A stretch of DNA of 64,000 bases from Gemmobacter fulvus (GCF_018798885.1 NZ_CP076361.1:2633501-2697500), one strand, 5' to 3'; shown: positions 7,255 through 16,847, counted from the stretch's first letter. Numbers and translations are program-made. The notes: generated by a model not told the origin, from the sequence alone.

Positions 7255-9471
7255 ATGACGCTGGCGGAACGGATCACGGCGGCTGATGATTACGGCCATG
7301 TCTCGCCTTCGGCTTGCCCGGCCTGCGCGGTCGCCCCTTCGGCCGAGCGGCTGGCAGAGCTGACCGCACCGCAGGACGCCCGGCTGATGCTGTCGATACC
7401 GACCGCGCATTGCGCCACCTGCATCTCGACGGTGGAAAGCGGGCTGGCCGGGGTGCCGGGCGTACGCTCGGCCCGGGTCAACCTGACGATGCGCCGGGTG
7501 TCGGTGGAGGCCGAACCGCAGGTCGATGCCGAAACGCTGATCGCCGCGCTGAAAGGCGTGGGCTATGAGGCGCATGAACTGGACGCAGGCCTGCTGTCGG
7601 CCACCGAAACCGATCGGCAGGGGCGCGACCTGCTGATGCGGCTGGGCGTGGCCGGCTTTTCCATGATGAATGTGATGCTGCTGTCGGTGGCGGTCTGGTC
7701 GGGGGCCGAGGATGCGACCCGCGATCTGTTCCACTGGATTTCCGGGGCCATTGCGCTGCCGACCGTGGTCTTTGCGGGCCAGCCTTTCTTCAAATCGGCC
7801 TGGGCCGCGCTCAGGGTCGGGCGGCTGGGCATGGATGTGCCGATCTCGCTGGCGCTGATCCTCGCCTCGGCCATTTCGGTGTTCGAGACGATGAATTCCG
7901 GCCATCACGCCTATTTCGACGCGGCGGTGATGCTCAGCTTCTTTCTGCTGGCGGGGCGCTATCTTGACCATCGCACCCGCGCGGTGGCGCGGTCCGCCGC
8001 CGAGGAACTGGCGGCGCTGGAGGTGCCGCGCGCAACTGTGATCCGCGCGGGCACAGAGCAGGTGGTGGCGATTTCCGATCTTGCGGTGGGGGAACTGGTG
8101 CGGGTGCGCCCCGGCGGCCGGATGCCGGTGGACGGGGTGGTGATCGAAGGCACCTCCGAAATCGACCGTTCCTTGCTGACCGGCGAAAGCCTGCCCGCCT
8201 GGGCCGGGCCGGACACGGCGGTTTCGGCGGGCGAGGTGAACCTGACCGGGCCGCTGACGCTTCGCGTGACGGCGGCGGGCAAGGACAGCAGCCTGCACCG
8301 CATGGCCGATCTGGTCGCCGTGGCCGAAAGCGCCAAGACGCGTTATACCAGCCTCGCGGAACGCGCCGCGCGTGCCTATTCGCCGCTGGTGCATCTGCTG
8401 TCTTTCAGCGCCTTTGGTTTCTGGATGTGGAAAACCGGCGGCGATCTGCGCTTTGCCATCAATATTTCCGCCGCCGTGCTGATCATCACCTGCCCCTGTG
8501 CGCTGGGGCTGGCGGTGCCTGCGGTGGTGACGGCGGCCAGTGGGCGGCTGTTCCGCAAGGGGTTGCTGATCAAACACGGCACCGCGCTGGAGCGGCTGGC
8601 CGAGGTCGATACCGTGGTGTTCGACAAAACCGGCACGCTGACGTTGGGCGCACCCGAGCTCACCAATCTGGCGGCACAGCCCCGGCAGGTGGCCGAAGTG
8701 GCGCTGGCGCTGGCCGAAGCCTCGTCGCATCCGCTGGCGCAGGCTTTGGTGCAGGGCGCGCGGGCGGCGGGGCTGCATCCGGCACAGATCCGCGATCTGC
8801 GCGAAGTGCCGGGCTATGGCATCGAAGGCCAGTGGAACGGGCGGATCGTGCGGCTGGGCCGGGCGGGCTGGTGCCAGGCCGAGGCGCTGCCGATGACGGC
8901 CACCTATCTGTCTCTGGGCGATGGGCAGACCCATGGCTTCACCTTCACCGACCGGCTGCGCCCCGGGGCCGAGGCGGCGGTGGCCGCGCTCAAGGCGCAG
9001 GGCATGGCGGTGCGGCTGATTTCGGGCGATGCCGAAGGGCCGGTGGCGGAACTTGCGGCGCGGCTGGGCATCGCCGATTGGGTTGCCGGGGCCTTGCCCG
9101 CCGAAAAGGCCGCATTGGTCGGCGATCTGACGGCGGCGGGCCATCATGTGCTGATGGTGGGGGATGGGCTGAACGACACGGCGGCGCTGGCGCGGGCGCA
9201 TGTGTCGATCTCACCCGCCTCGGCGCTGGATGCGGCGCGGGTGGCCTCTGACATCGTGTTGCTGGGGCAGGATATGGCCCCGATTGCCGATGCCCTGCGC
9301 ATCGCCGGGCAATCCACGCGCCGGATCAAGGAAAACTTTGCGATTTCGGCCCTTTACAACGTGGTGGCGGTGCCGCTGGCGCTGGTCGGTCTGGCCACGC
9401 CCCTGGCGGCGGCCTTGGCAATGTCGCTCTCGTCGATTACCGTTTCGCTGAATGCGCTGCGATTGAAGTGA
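7255..9471 (+). CDS. ccoI: copper-translocating P-type ATPase CcoI (FixI)
   Basis: This P1B-type ATPase exports Cu+ across the inner membrane for the CuB site of cbb3 oxidase. The 738 residues show a Cys pair CPAC (21-24), a heavy-metal-associated domain with CATC (53-56), the actuator TGES loop, the CPC transmembrane metal site (413-415), the phosphorylation motif DKTGT (from Asp457), an 'SSHPL' nucleotide-site motif and GDGLND (636-641). Order and length match CcoI/FixI rather than CopA. It follows ccoH by 4 bp. Confidence 0.96.
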   Translation: MTLAERITAADDYGHVSPSACPACAVAPSAERLAELTAPQDARLMLSIPTAHCATCISTVESGLAGVPGVRSARVNLTMRRVSVEAEPQVDAETLIAALKGVGYEAHELDAGLLSATETDRQGRDLLMRLGVAGFSMMNVMLLSVAVWSGAEDATRDLFHWISGAIALPTVVFAGQPFFKSAWAALRVGRLGMDVPISLALILASAISVFETMNSGHHAYFDAAVMLSFFLLAGRYLDHRTRAVARSAAEELAALEVPRATVIRAGTEQVVAISDLAVGELVRVRPGGRMPVDGVVIEGTSEIDRSLLTGESLPAWAGPDTAVSAGEVNLTGPLTLRVTAAGKDSSLHRMADLVAVAESAKTRYTSLAERAARAYSPLVHLLSFSAFGFWMWKTGGDLRFAINISAAVLIITCPCALGLAVPAVVTAASGRLFRKGLLIKHGTALERLAEVDTVVFDKTGTLTLGAPELTNLAAQPRQVAEVALALAEASSHPLAQALVQGARAAGLHPAQIRDLREVPGYGIEGQWNGRIVRLGRAGWCQAEALPMTATYLSLGDGQTHGFTFTDRLRPGAEAAVAALKAQGMAVRLISGDAEGPVAELAARLGIADWVAGALPAEKAALVGDLTAAGHHVLMVGDGLNDTAALARAHVSISPASALDAARVASDIVLLGQDMAPIADALRIAGQSTRRIKENFAISALYNVVAVPLALVGLATPLAAALAMSLSSITVSLNALRLK

Positions 9472-9492
9472 GCGGATGAGGAGGCTGCGTCG

Positions 9493-9651
9493 ATGGAAAT
9501 CCTGACAATCCTGATTCCGGTGTCGTTGTTTCTGGGCGGTGTGGGGCTTGTGGCGTTTTTCTGGGCGCTGAAGGCGCGGCAGTTCGAGGATCCGCAAGGG
9601 GATGCGGCGCGCATCCTGACCACGGATTACGACGACCATCCGAAACCCTGA
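9493..9651 (+). CDS. ccoS: cbb3 oxidase maturation protein CcoS
   Basis: A 52-residue single-pass membrane protein, MEILTILIPVSLFLGGVGLV..., with the family pattern FFWALKARQFEDPQGDAARIL after the helix. CcoS is needed for cofactor insertion into the cbb3 oxidase. A GAGGAGG site lies 9 bp ahead of the ATG. It closes the ccoGHIS operon 21 bp after ccoI. Confidence 0.95.
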   Translation: MEILTILIPVSLFLGGVGLVAFFWALKARQFEDPQGDAARILTTDYDDHPKP

Positions 9652-9675
9652 TGCAGCCCGCAGTCTGAAACAGGC

Positions 9676-9710
9676 CCGACCCACGGGGCCATCGAGGCCC
9701 CGCGTGTCGG
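9676..9710. terminator. hairpin between convergent ccoS and hemC
   Basis: CGGGGCC and GGCCCCG pair around an ATCGA loop, and outer CCGAC / GTCGG arms extend the stem beyond a small internal loop. There is no T-tract, so this is a candidate bidirectional terminator or a REP-like element rather than a textbook intrinsic terminator. Confidence 0.55.
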
Positions 9711-9737
9711 CTGCCGCGGAGGGTGGCGGGGGCGGCG

Positions 9738-10682
9738 TCAGCGCCAGTCGAAGAAACCCTTGGGGGCCTGTGCCAGCAGCCGCGCCGCCAGATCCCGGCC
9801 CAGATCGGCCCCTGCGGCGATGGTGCCGCGCGCCTCGCCGGTGATGACCTCGGACCCGTCGGGTCGCAGGATTTCGCCGCGGAGCCAGATCTGATCGCCT
9901 TCCAACAGTGCCAGACCGGCAATCGGGGTTTCGCAAGAGCCATCCAGCGCCGCCAGATAGGCCCGTTCGGCGGCGAGCCGCTGCCCGGTCGGGCCATCAT
10001 GGATGGCGGCCAGCAGCGCCTCGGCCCGCGCATCCGCTGCGCGGCGCTCGATGCCGATGGCCCCCTGTGCCACGGCGGGCAGCATCTCGTCAGGCGCGAT
10101 GGCCGAGCGGGCGACGGCGGCCATGCCCAGCCGGTTCAGCCCCGCCATGGCAAGGAAGGTCGCAACCGCCACGCCATCTTGCAGCTTTTTCATGCGTGTC
10201 TGCACATTGCCGCGAAATTCCACCAGCGTCAGATCGGGGCGGCGCGCGGCCAGCTGCGCTCGGCGGCGCAGGCTGGACGAGCCGACGGTGGCCCCCTGCG
10301 GCAGATCTGCAAGGCGCTGGATCGTCGGGCTGACAAAGGCATCACGCACATCTTCGCGCGGCAGATAACAGTCCAGCAGCAGCCCTTCGGGCTGGGCCAC
10401 CGGCATGTCTTTCATCGAATGCACCGCGATGTCGATGCCGCCATCCAGCAGAGCATCCTCGATTTCGCGCGTGAACAGGCCCTTGCCGCCGATCTCTTTC
10501 AACGGGCGGTCCAGCACCCGGTCGCCGGTGGTCTTGATCGCCACGATCTGAAACGCGGCCTCTGGCAGATCAAAGGCCGCCATCAGCCGGTCGCGGGTTT
10601 CATGCGCCTGCGCCAAAGCTAGCGGCGAGCCACGGGTGCCGATCTTCAGCGGTTCAGCGGGGGAGGGGAGCGCATATGTCAT
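9738..10682 (-). CDS. hemC: hydroxymethylbilane synthase (porphobilinogen deaminase)
   Basis: HemC joins four porphobilinogens into hydroxymethylbilane in heme and tetrapyrrole synthesis. The protein begins MTYALPSPAEPLKIGTRGS and shows IKTTGDR, GKGLFTREIEDALL, AVHSMKDMP and SSSLRRRAQL, the substrate- and cofactor-binding signatures, plus Cys in LDGSCETPIAG, which carries the dipyrromethane cofactor. The chosen ATG at 10682 gives 314 residues, normal length; an upstream in-frame ATG would add 23 residues without homology. Divergent from hemE with a 134-bp gap, a known Rhodobacter arrangement. Confidence 0.96.
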   Translation of the reverse strand: MTYALPSPAEPLKIGTRGSPLALAQAHETRDRLMAAFDLPEAAFQIVAIKTTGDRVLDRPLKEIGGKGLFTREIEDALLDGGIDIAVHSMKDMPVAQPEGLLLDCYLPREDVRDAFVSPTIQRLADLPQGATVGSSSLRRRAQLAARRPDLTLVEFRGNVQTRMKKLQDGVAVATFLAMAGLNRLGMAAVARSAIAPDEMLPAVAQGAIGIERRAADARAEALLAAIHDGPTGQRLAAERAYLAALDGSCETPIAGLALLEGDQIWLRGEILRPDGSEVITGEARGTIAAGADLGRDLAARLLAQAPKGFFDWR

Positions 10683-10816
10683 GGCAGAGCCATAGCGCCC
10701 CGCGCGTAGCGTTTCAACTGCGACGGAGGCGCGCGGGCCGGCCTGAGGCACCCTGCCGCGCTTGACTTCCGGGCGTGGCCAGTCAAGTCAGGGGCAACAG
10801 AAAAGGGATGCCGCCG

Positions 10817-11860
10817 ATGGCCGAGACCATGACCGACAAGCTGATCCTGCGTGCGCTGAAGGGCGAAACCCTGCCGGTGCCGCCGATCTGGATGATGCGA
10901 CAGGCCGGGCGCTATCTGCCGGAATATCGTGCCACCCGCGCGCAGGCCGGGGATTTCCTTTCGTTGTGTTACAACCCGGAACTTGCCGCCGAAGTCACGC
11001 TGCAACCGATCCGGCGCTATGGCTTTGACGCGGCCATCCTGTTTGCCGACATCCTGTTGATCTGTCAGGCGCTGGGGGCGGATCTGTGGTTCGAGACGGG
11101 CGAGGGGCCGCGTCTGTCGACCATCACCACGCCCGCCGAACTGGCCGCCCTGAAACCCGCCCATGCGATTCATGACCGCCTGTCACCGGTCTATGAAACC
11201 GTGCGTCGCCTGTCGCGCGACCTGCCGGCCCAGACCACGCTGATCGGCTTTGCCGGTGCGCCCTGGACGGTGGCGACCTATATGATCGCCGGGCGCGGCA
11301 CCAAGGATCAGGGGCCTGCCCATGCGCTGAAAGCCGCAGATCGCGCCACCTTCGCTGCGCTGATCGACCTGATCACCGAAGCGACCATCGACTATCTGTC
11401 GGAACAGGTGAAGGCCGGGGCCGAGGTGGTCAAGCTGTTCGACAGTTGGGCCGGCAGCCTGAAAGGGCAGGACTTTACCGATTTCGCGGTGAAACCCGTG
11501 GCCCATATCATTGCCGAACTCAAACGCCGCCATCCGGGGCTGCCGATCATCGCCTTCCCGCGTGAGGCGGGGCAGGGCTATATCGGTTTTGCCAAGGCGA
11601 CCGGCGCGGATTGCGTGGCGATCGACAATTCGGTCAGCCCGGACTGGGCGGCGGCGCATGTGCAGCGGGATGGCTGCGTGCAGGGCAATCTTGCGCCGCA
11701 TCACATGGTCAGCGGCGGGCCTGCGCTGGTGGAGGCCACGCGCGCGGTTGTGCAGGCCTTCCGCAAGGGGCCGCATATCTTCAACCTTGGGCATGGCATC
11801 ACGCCGGACGCCGATCCCGAAAACGTGGCGCTGATGATTGAAACTGTGCGCAAGGGCTGA
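10817..11860 (+). CDS. hemE: uroporphyrinogen decarboxylase
   Basis: HemE decarboxylates uroporphyrinogen III to coproporphyrinogen III. The signature [16 protein letters not shown] near the N-terminus, [11 protein letters not shown] with the catalytic Asp, [14 protein letters not shown], and [18 protein letters not shown] near the C-terminus are all present. ATG 10817 ([11 protein letters not shown]) gives 347 residues and has AAGGG upstream with 9-bp spacing; ATG 10808 is too close to that site. Confidence 0.96.
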   Translation: MAETMTDKLILRALKGETLPVPPIWMMRQAGRYLPEYRATRAQAGDFLSLCYNPELAAEVTLQPIRRYGFDAAILFADILLICQALGADLWFETGEGPRLSTITTPAELAALKPAHAIHDRLSPVYETVRRLSRDLPAQTTLIGFAGAPWTVATYMIAGRGTKDQGPAHALKAADRATFAALIDLITEATIDYLSEQVKAGAEVVKLFDSWAGSLKGQDFTDFAVKPVAHIIAELKRRHPGLPIIAFPREAGQGYIGFAKATGADCVAIDNSVSPDWAAAHVQRDGCVQGNLAPHHMVSGGPALVEATRAVVQAFRKGPHIFNLGHGITPDADPENVALMIETVRKG

Positions 11861-11868
11861 CGCCCGCG

Positions 11869-11890
11869 CGCGGCCCGTCGCGGGGCCGCG
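11869..11890. terminator. GC-rich hairpin between convergent hemE and the gene at 11903
   Basis: CGCGGCCC and GGGCCGCG form an 8-bp stem 8 bp after the hemE stop. No T-tract follows, so termination activity is only plausible. Confidence 0.4.
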
Positions 11891-11902
11891 CCAGCCTGCC
11901 GC

Positions 11903-12250
11903 TTATGCGGCGATGAACACCGGCCCGAGCATTGCCCGCAGAGCCACCAGCGCCGCCTCGGCCCCGTCACAGGCCTTCAGACGCACGGCGATCTGCCGGG
12001 CATAGCCGAACCGCGCCGCCAGGGCGGGGTACAGGACCAGCTCCAGCCCACCGGGGCCGATGCTGGCCTGCGCCACCGCATCGTCAGCCCCGAAATCCTC
12101 GTCATTCAATTCGAACCAGACCGGGCCGCCCGCCAGATCCTGACGGAACATCGCATAGCTTTCTTCGGTCGCATCGACAAAGCCGATGAACCGCGCGCCA
12201 TCCTCGTCCGTGACCGTCGCATAGACGGCTTTCACCACCACATCGGTCAT
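11903..12250 (-). CDS. 115-residue protein of unknown function, downstream of hemF
   Basis: An acidic 115-residue protein starting MTDVVVKAVYATVTDEDGARF, with alternating hydrophobic residues suggesting a small alpha/beta domain and no signal peptide or cysteine motif. Its ATG is only 3 bp after the hemF stop, so the two are almost certainly co-transcribed and probably translationally coupled. I do not recognise the family; the placement hints at a link to coproporphyrinogen oxidation but nothing in the sequence proves it. Confidence 0.72.
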   Translation of the reverse strand: MTDVVVKAVYATVTDEDGARFIGFVDATEESYAMFRQDLAGGPVWFELNDEDFGADDAVAQASIGPGGLELVLYPALAARFGYARQIAVRLKACDGAEAALVALRAMLGPVFIAA

Positions 12251-12253
12251 CGC

Positions 12254-13117
12254 TTAATACCACTTTGCCACGGGGGGCAGGCTCATCAGCACGGCATCCG
12301 GATTATGCCCGGTTTCCAGCCCGAATTTGGTGCCCCGGTCATAGACCAGATTGTATTCGGCATAGAGGCCGCGATGTAGTAGCTGCGTTTCGCGGTCGGC
12401 TGCCGAGGCGGTGGTGCCAAGGCGGCGTTCAGTCACCGGCAGGAAGGCGCGCAGGAAGGCGCGGCCCACATCCTGGGTAAAGGCGAAATCGGCGGCCCAG
12501 TCGCCGGTGTTCAGATCGTCATAGAAGATACCGCCGACGCCGCGCGCGCGGCCCCGGTGCGGAATGAAGAAATACTCATCCGCCCAAGCTTTGAATTTGC
12601 CATAATAGTCAGGGTGATGCGCATCACAGGCCGCTTGCAGTTCGGCATGGAAATGGGCGGTGTCATCGGCATATTCGATACAGGGGTTCAGATCGGCCCC
12701 GCCACCGAACCACCAGGCATGTGGGGTCCAGAACATGCGGGTGTTCATGTGGACGGCGGGCGTATGCGGGTTCTGCATATGGGCGACAAGGCTGATGCCC
12801 GCAGCCCAGAAGCGCGGATCCTCGGCCATGCCGGGCACGCCACGCGCGGCCATCGCCTTTTGCGCCGGGGCGCCAAGCGTGCCGAACACGGTGGAGATAT
12901 TGACGCCGACCTTTTCAAACACGCGGCCATTGCGCATCACGCTCATCTCGCCGCCCCCGCCGCTGTCGCGGGTGGTGGGCGTCACCTCGAACCGGCCGGG
13001 CGGGGTGGCGGCGGCAAACCCATCCTCAAGCGCCTCGAATGCCGTGGTGATCTGGTCGCGCAAGCTGCGGAACCAGGCGGCGGCCTGCGCTTTTTCGGTG
13101 TCATAGCCGGTGGTCAT
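12254..13117 (-). CDS. hemF: oxygen-dependent coproporphyrinogen III oxidase
   Basis: HemF uses O2 to convert two propionates of coproporphyrinogen III to vinyl groups. The central family signature is clear: NPHTPAVHMNTRMFW followed by AWWFGGGADLNPC, with YFFIPHRGRARGVGGIFYDD and LLHRGLYAEYNLVYDRG later. ATG 13117 (MTTGYDTEKAQAAAW) behind AGAGGAA gives 287 residues, typical length. No anaerobic counterpart hemN lies in the window. Confidence 0.96.
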   Translation of the reverse strand: MTTGYDTEKAQAAAWFRSLRDQITTAFEALEDGFAAATPPGRFEVTPTTRDSGGGGEMSVMRNGRVFEKVGVNISTVFGTLGAPAQKAMAARGVPGMAEDPRFWAAGISLVAHMQNPHTPAVHMNTRMFWTPHAWWFGGGADLNPCIEYADDTAHFHAELQAACDAHHPDYYGKFKAWADEYFFIPHRGRARGVGGIFYDDLNTGDWAADFAFTQDVGRAFLRAFLPVTERRLGTTASAADRETQLLHRGLYAEYNLVYDRGTKFGLETGHNPDAVLMSLPPVAKWY

Positions 13118-13234
13118 GCTGTCATTCCTCTGCGAACGCAGGCCCTTCCTATCAACTTCGCGGCAGGGCTGCCAGAATGGGTTTGGCAAGCCCGATGCGG
13201 CGGATTAGCCTGCCCAAAACCCCGGAGGGATTCC

Positions 13235-13624
13235 ATGAGACGTCTGATCCTGCTTCTTCCGCTGCTGGCGGCCTGCGGCACACCGCAGGAACAGTGCATT
13301 TCCTCGGTGACGCGGGATCAGCGGGTGGTGGAAAAGCTGATCGCCGAGACTCAGGGCAATCTGGATCGCGGCTATGCGATGGAACGCTATACGACCTATG
13401 AAATGGATTGGCGCAATTGCGGCCGCCCGCATCACAAGCCCGGCACAAAACCGGCACCGCCGCGCATGTGCTGGGAGGAAATTCCGGTGACGCGGACCCG
13501 GCCAAAGGCAATTGATCTGGCGGCAGAGGCCAGCAAGCTGCGGCAATTGCAGGACAAACGCGCGCAGCTGAGCCGGTCGGCGCAGCCTGCCATCGCGCAG
13601 TGCCGCGCCCAGCACCCGGAGTAA
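13235..13624 (+). CDS. small lipoprotein of unknown function
   Basis: The 129-residue precursor starts MRRLILLLPLLAACG, a lipoprotein signal with lipid-acceptor Cys14. The mature part has three further Cys residues in its first 90 positions (QCISS, NCGRP, MCWEE) and a C-terminal Lys/Arg/Gln-rich helix. GGAGGGA stands 4 bp ahead of the ATG. It is divergent from hemF and convergent with the SDR gene, 4 bp away. Family not recognised. Confidence 0.75.
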   Translation: MRRLILLLPLLAACGTPQEQCISSVTRDQRVVEKLIAETQGNLDRGYAMERYTTYEMDWRNCGRPHHKPGTKPAPPRMCWEEIPVTRTRPKAIDLAAEASKLRQLQDKRAQLSRSAQPAIAQCRAQHPE

Positions 13625-13628
13625 GGCG

Positions 13629-14435
13629 TCAGTGCGCCGGGGCGGCGACGGCATCCAGAATGCTGCGACCGCCATCCAGCGTGATGATCTGCCCGGTCAG
13701 AAAGCTTGAGGCATCCGAGGCGAGGTATTGCACCGTTTCCACCAGTTCGGCGGGCGAGGCGATGCGGCCCATCGGGGTTGCGGCAATGATCGTGTCGCGG
13801 AACTCGGGCGTTTCCTTCAACTGCGCCTGAAGGCTCGCGCTCATCACCGACCCGATCGAGACGGCATTGACGCGGATCCCCTTGGGCGCCAGCGCCACAG
13901 CCATGGCGCGGGTCATCTGATCGAGCGCGGCGCAGGCGATGGAATAGCCTAGCAACTCGGGCCGGGTGCGGGTGGCGGCGATGGAGGAGAGGTTGATGAT
14001 CGTGCCCGCAGCGCCCTGGATGCCATCGCGTTCCGCCTGCGCAATCATGCGCTTGGCGGTCAGCTGGCTCAGCCGCAGGCTGGTCAGCATGTTCTGTTGC
14101 AACATCGCCTCGACCGCATCCTCCTCGATGCAGAGCGGGTCCGACAGGGTGATCTGGCGGCTGGCATTGACCAGAATATCCACCCGCTCGAACGCATCCA
14201 TCGTGGCCGACAGCAGGTTGGTGATCGCCAGCTTTTGCCGCAGATCGCCGGCAAACATGCGGATCGGCCCTTCGGTGCGGGCCTCCTCGCCGATTTCGGA
14301 CTCCAGCCGGGTTTCGTCCATATCTGCGAACATGACATTCGCGCCCTTGTCGATGAAATGGCGGGCAATGGCGAGCCCGATGCCATTGGCGGCGCCGGTG
14401 ACGATGGCGGTCTTGCCGGAAATAGAGAGCGACAT
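13629..14435 (-). CDS. SDR-family protein lacking the catalytic lysine
   Basis: The 268-residue protein has the Rossmann motif TGAANGIG (13-20) and the usual classical-SDR length and order, including the INLSS serine (150-151) and a C-terminal TGQIITLDGG. But the YxxxK motif reads Y164-SIA-Cys168, and the structural NNAG motif reads VNAS. Without the lysine normal hydride-transfer chemistry is doubtful, although the cofactor-binding half is intact. It lies 18 bp after the RsmC-like gene and so is probably co-transcribed with it. Substrate unknown. Confidence 0.88.
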   Translation of the reverse strand: MSLSISGKTAIVTGAANGIGLAIARHFIDKGANVMFADMDETRLESEIGEEARTEGPIRMFAGDLRQKLAITNLLSATMDAFERVDILVNASRQITLSDPLCIEEDAVEAMLQQNMLTSLRLSQLTAKRMIAQAERDGIQGAAGTIINLSSIAATRTRPELLGYSIACAALDQMTRAMAVALAPKGIRVNAVSIGSVMSASLQAQLKETPEFRDTIIAATPMGRIASPAELVETVQYLASDASSFLTGQIITLDGGRSILDAVAAPAH

Positions 14436-14453
14436 GGGAACGCCCTTTCTGCC

Positions 14454-15440
14454 TTAGCGGCGGTTCGGGTAACTGGCGCGGATGATGCGGAAGGCGCGGT
14501 CGCTGCCGATATCTTCCACTTCGCGGAAGGCGGCCTTCAGCACGGGATCATAGGGCAGGTGCCGGTTCGCCACCAGCCAGAGCGTGCCGTCGGGCGCGAG
14601 CATCTTTGCCGCAGCCTTCAGAAACGCCACGCCCAGCATCGGATCGGCATCGCGTGTGGTGTGGAAGGGCGGGTTGCAGACAACCGCCCCCGCCAGATGC
14701 GGCACCTGCCAGCTTGTGGCATCGGCCCAATGGAACTGCGCGCGGGCATCGGTGATATTCTGGCGGGCGCAATCCAGCGCCGCCGCCTCGGCCTCGACCA
14801 GATGCAGTTCCTTCACCCCGTCACGGGTCAGGATATGCTGCGACAGATACCCCCAACCGGCCCCGAGATCGACCACCCGTGCCGGCAGTTTGGCGGGCAG
14901 GGCTTCGGCCAGCAGGGCCGAGCCGCGATCCGGCGCATCGGCAGAAAACACCCCCGGCGCGGTCAGAAAACCACCTTCGATCCGGCGCGGGGCGGCGGCC
15001 CAGCCTTGCAGGGCGGCACTGGCCGGAAAGGTGAAGATCTTGCCATGCGCCTTTGACAGCGCCTCGCTGACCGGGCCGAGCGCGCGCAATTCCTTGTAAA
15101 GCGCGTCCACGCCATCGGTCTTTTGCCCGTCGACGATCACCGGCGCCCCAAGGGGCAGGGCGGCACAGGCATCGGCCAGCAGGGCGCGCGCCTCGGCCTT
15201 GGCGCGGGGCAGGCAGACCAGGGCCGCCGCATGGCCGGTGCCCGGCGTCAGCGCGGTGCGATAGCCTTTGGCGGCGAAATGATCGTGATCGGGTTTGAAG
15301 CCCTGCACGATCAGCAGTCGCTCCTTCGGCAGGGCCGACAGGTCATCGCCCAGACGCGGGCGGAACACGACAATGCTGCCCGCATCGGGCAGGGGGAGGG
15401 CGCCGGTTTCCAGCGCGAGGTCAAGGCGGGTTGAACGCAT
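14454..15440 (-). CDS. class I SAM-dependent methyltransferase, RsmC/RlmG-like
   Basis: The 328-residue protein has two halves as in RsmC: an N-terminal degenerate methyltransferase-like domain and a catalytic C-terminal domain with the SAM motif VVDLGAGWGYLS and the N-methyltransferase motif NPPFH. RsmC methylates G1207 of 16S rRNA at N2; RlmG and similar enzymes share the layout, so the exact target is uncertain. It is followed closely by the SDR-like gene and preceded at 41 bp by clpS. Confidence 0.85.
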   Translation of the reverse strand: MRSTRLDLALETGALPLPDAGSIVVFRPRLGDDLSALPKERLLIVQGFKPDHDHFAAKGYRTALTPGTGHAAALVCLPRAKAEARALLADACAALPLGAPVIVDGQKTDGVDALYKELRALGPVSEALSKAHGKIFTFPASAALQGWAAAPRRIEGGFLTAPGVFSADAPDRGSALLAEALPAKLPARVVDLGAGWGYLSQHILTRDGVKELHLVEAEAAALDCARQNITDARAQFHWADATSWQVPHLAGAVVCNPPFHTTRDADPMLGVAFLKAAAKMLAPDGTLWLVANRHLPYDPVLKAAFREVEDIGSDRAFRIIRASYPNRR

Positions 15441-15481
15441 GAGCGGCCTGAGCGGCCTGTTCCTTCAGCAACGGGCGGGGG

Positions 15482-15802
15482 TCATTCCTTTTCCATCGTG
15501 CATTGCAGCGGATGCTGATGCCGACGGGCGAAATCCATGACCTGCGCCACTTTGGTTTCCGCCACTTCGAACGAGAACACGCCAACGACGGCAAGCCCCT
15601 TCTTGTGGACGGTCAACATGATCTCGAAGGCCTGCGCGTGATTGAGGCCGAAAAACCGCTCCAGAATATGCACCACGAATTCCATCGGGGTGTAATCGTC
15701 ATTCAGCAGCAGCACCTTGTACATCGGCGGGCGCTGCGTGCGGGTGCGCGTCTTCGTCAGGATCGAAGCGTCCGATCCATTCCCGTTGTCATCGGCAGAC
15801 AT
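15482..15802 (-). CDS. clpS: ATP-dependent Clp protease adaptor ClpS
   Basis: ClpS delivers N-degron substrates to ClpAP. The core family sequence is unmistakable: [17 protein letters not shown], the helix ending [34 protein letters not shown] and a C-terminal [13 protein letters not shown] 15802 gives 106 residues with a short disordered N-terminus ([11 protein letters not shown]). There is no obvious ribosome site, so the start is somewhat uncertain. clpA is not adjacent. Confidence 0.95.
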   Translation of the reverse strand: MSADDNGNGSDASILTKTRTRTQRPPMYKVLLLNDDYTPMEFVVHILERFFGLNHAQAFEIMLTVHKKGLAVVGVFSFEVAETKVAQVMDFARRHQHPLQCTMEKE

Positions 15803-15967
15803 GAGGACAGGGCGAAGGGTCAATGCGTCACTCCGGCTGGGCTGGGGGCGGGTTGCAGGTGGATTCGGGATCTGGTTCAGGGACAACAGTATAGCGCAAT
15901 CCGGCGGCGGGAAAAGGGGGGCGGCTTTTTGCTTGCAGCCGCCCGCGCGCTCGGCAAGATTGCGCGG

Positions 15968-16669
15968 ATGACACAGCCCCTTCTGATCGGCTTCGATGCC
16001 GATGACACCCTCTGGCAGAACGAGACATTCTTCCGGCTCACCCAGGCCCGGTTCGAAGCCCTGCTGGCCGATTACGCCGAGGCCGATCACCTGCACGAGC
16101 GGCTGCTGGCGGCAGAGCGTCGCAATGTCGGCCATTACGGCTTTGGCGTGAAGGGATTCGTTCTGTCGATGATCGAGACCGCCATCGAAGTGACTGAGGG
16201 GCGTGTGCCCGCCTCGGTCATTGCCGAGCTGATGGCTGCGGGGCGCGACATGCTGGCTCATCCGATTGAACTGCTGCCGCATGCCCGCGCCGCCGTCGAG
16301 GCGGTGGCGGCGGATTTTCGGGTGCTGCTGATCACCAAGGGCGATCTGCTGGATCAGGAGCGCAAGCTGGCGCAGTCGGGGTTGGGCGATCTGTTCCACG
16401 GGGTCGAGATCGTGTCACACAAGACGCCCGAAACCTATGCGCGTCTGTTTGCCCGGCATGGCGTCGCACCAGAGGCGGCGATGATGGTGGGCAATTCGCT
16501 GAAATCCGATGTCCTGCCGGTGATCGAAACCGGCGGCATCGGTGTGCATGTGCCCCATGACCTGATCTGGGCGCTGGAACAGGCCGACGCCCCGCAGGGC
16601 CATCCGCGGTTTTTTGAAATGCCCGACCTGTCAGGCTTGCAGGCGCTTTTGGCCCGGCTTGCCGCATGA
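15968..16669 (+). CDS. HAD-superfamily hydrolase (YjjG/phosphoglycolate phosphatase type)
   Basis: The protein of 233 residues begins [19 protein letters not shown], with the DxDxT nucleophile motif. A helical cap follows, then motif II 'LLITKGD', the motif III lysine in VSHKTPETY, and motif [12 protein letters not shown]. It is divergent from clpS and followed by an intrinsic terminator. The substrate (nucleotide or small phosphate ester) cannot be told. Confidence 0.85.
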   Translation: MTQPLLIGFDADDTLWQNETFFRLTQARFEALLADYAEADHLHERLLAAERRNVGHYGFGVKGFVLSMIETAIEVTEGRVPASVIAELMAAGRDMLAHPIELLPHARAAVEAVAADFRVLLITKGDLLDQERKLAQSGLGDLFHGVEIVSHKTPETYARLFARHGVAPEAAMMVGNSLKSDVLPVIETGGIGVHVPHDLIWALEQADAPQGHPRFFEMPDLSGLQALLARLAA

Positions 16670-16729
16670 TGTTGTGTGGCAATTCGGCCTTGCCCACCAC
16701 ATCTGCCTATTGCAAATGAAACACGCCAT

Positions 16730-16755
16730 AAAACCCCTTGAATTTAGGGGGTTTT
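16730..16755 (+). terminator. intrinsic terminator after the HAD gene
   Basis: AAAACCCC and GGGGTTTT form an 8-bp stem around a 10-base loop, ending in a T-run, 61 bp after the HAD stop codon. Confidence 0.75.
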
Positions 16756-16847
16756 CGCTATGCCCCCCCTGTGCTAGCCTTTTTGCAAGGCCCCGAAAAA
16801 CAGGGGTATCCGAGGCAGAAATCAATAACAAGGCAAGGGGCAGCGAC

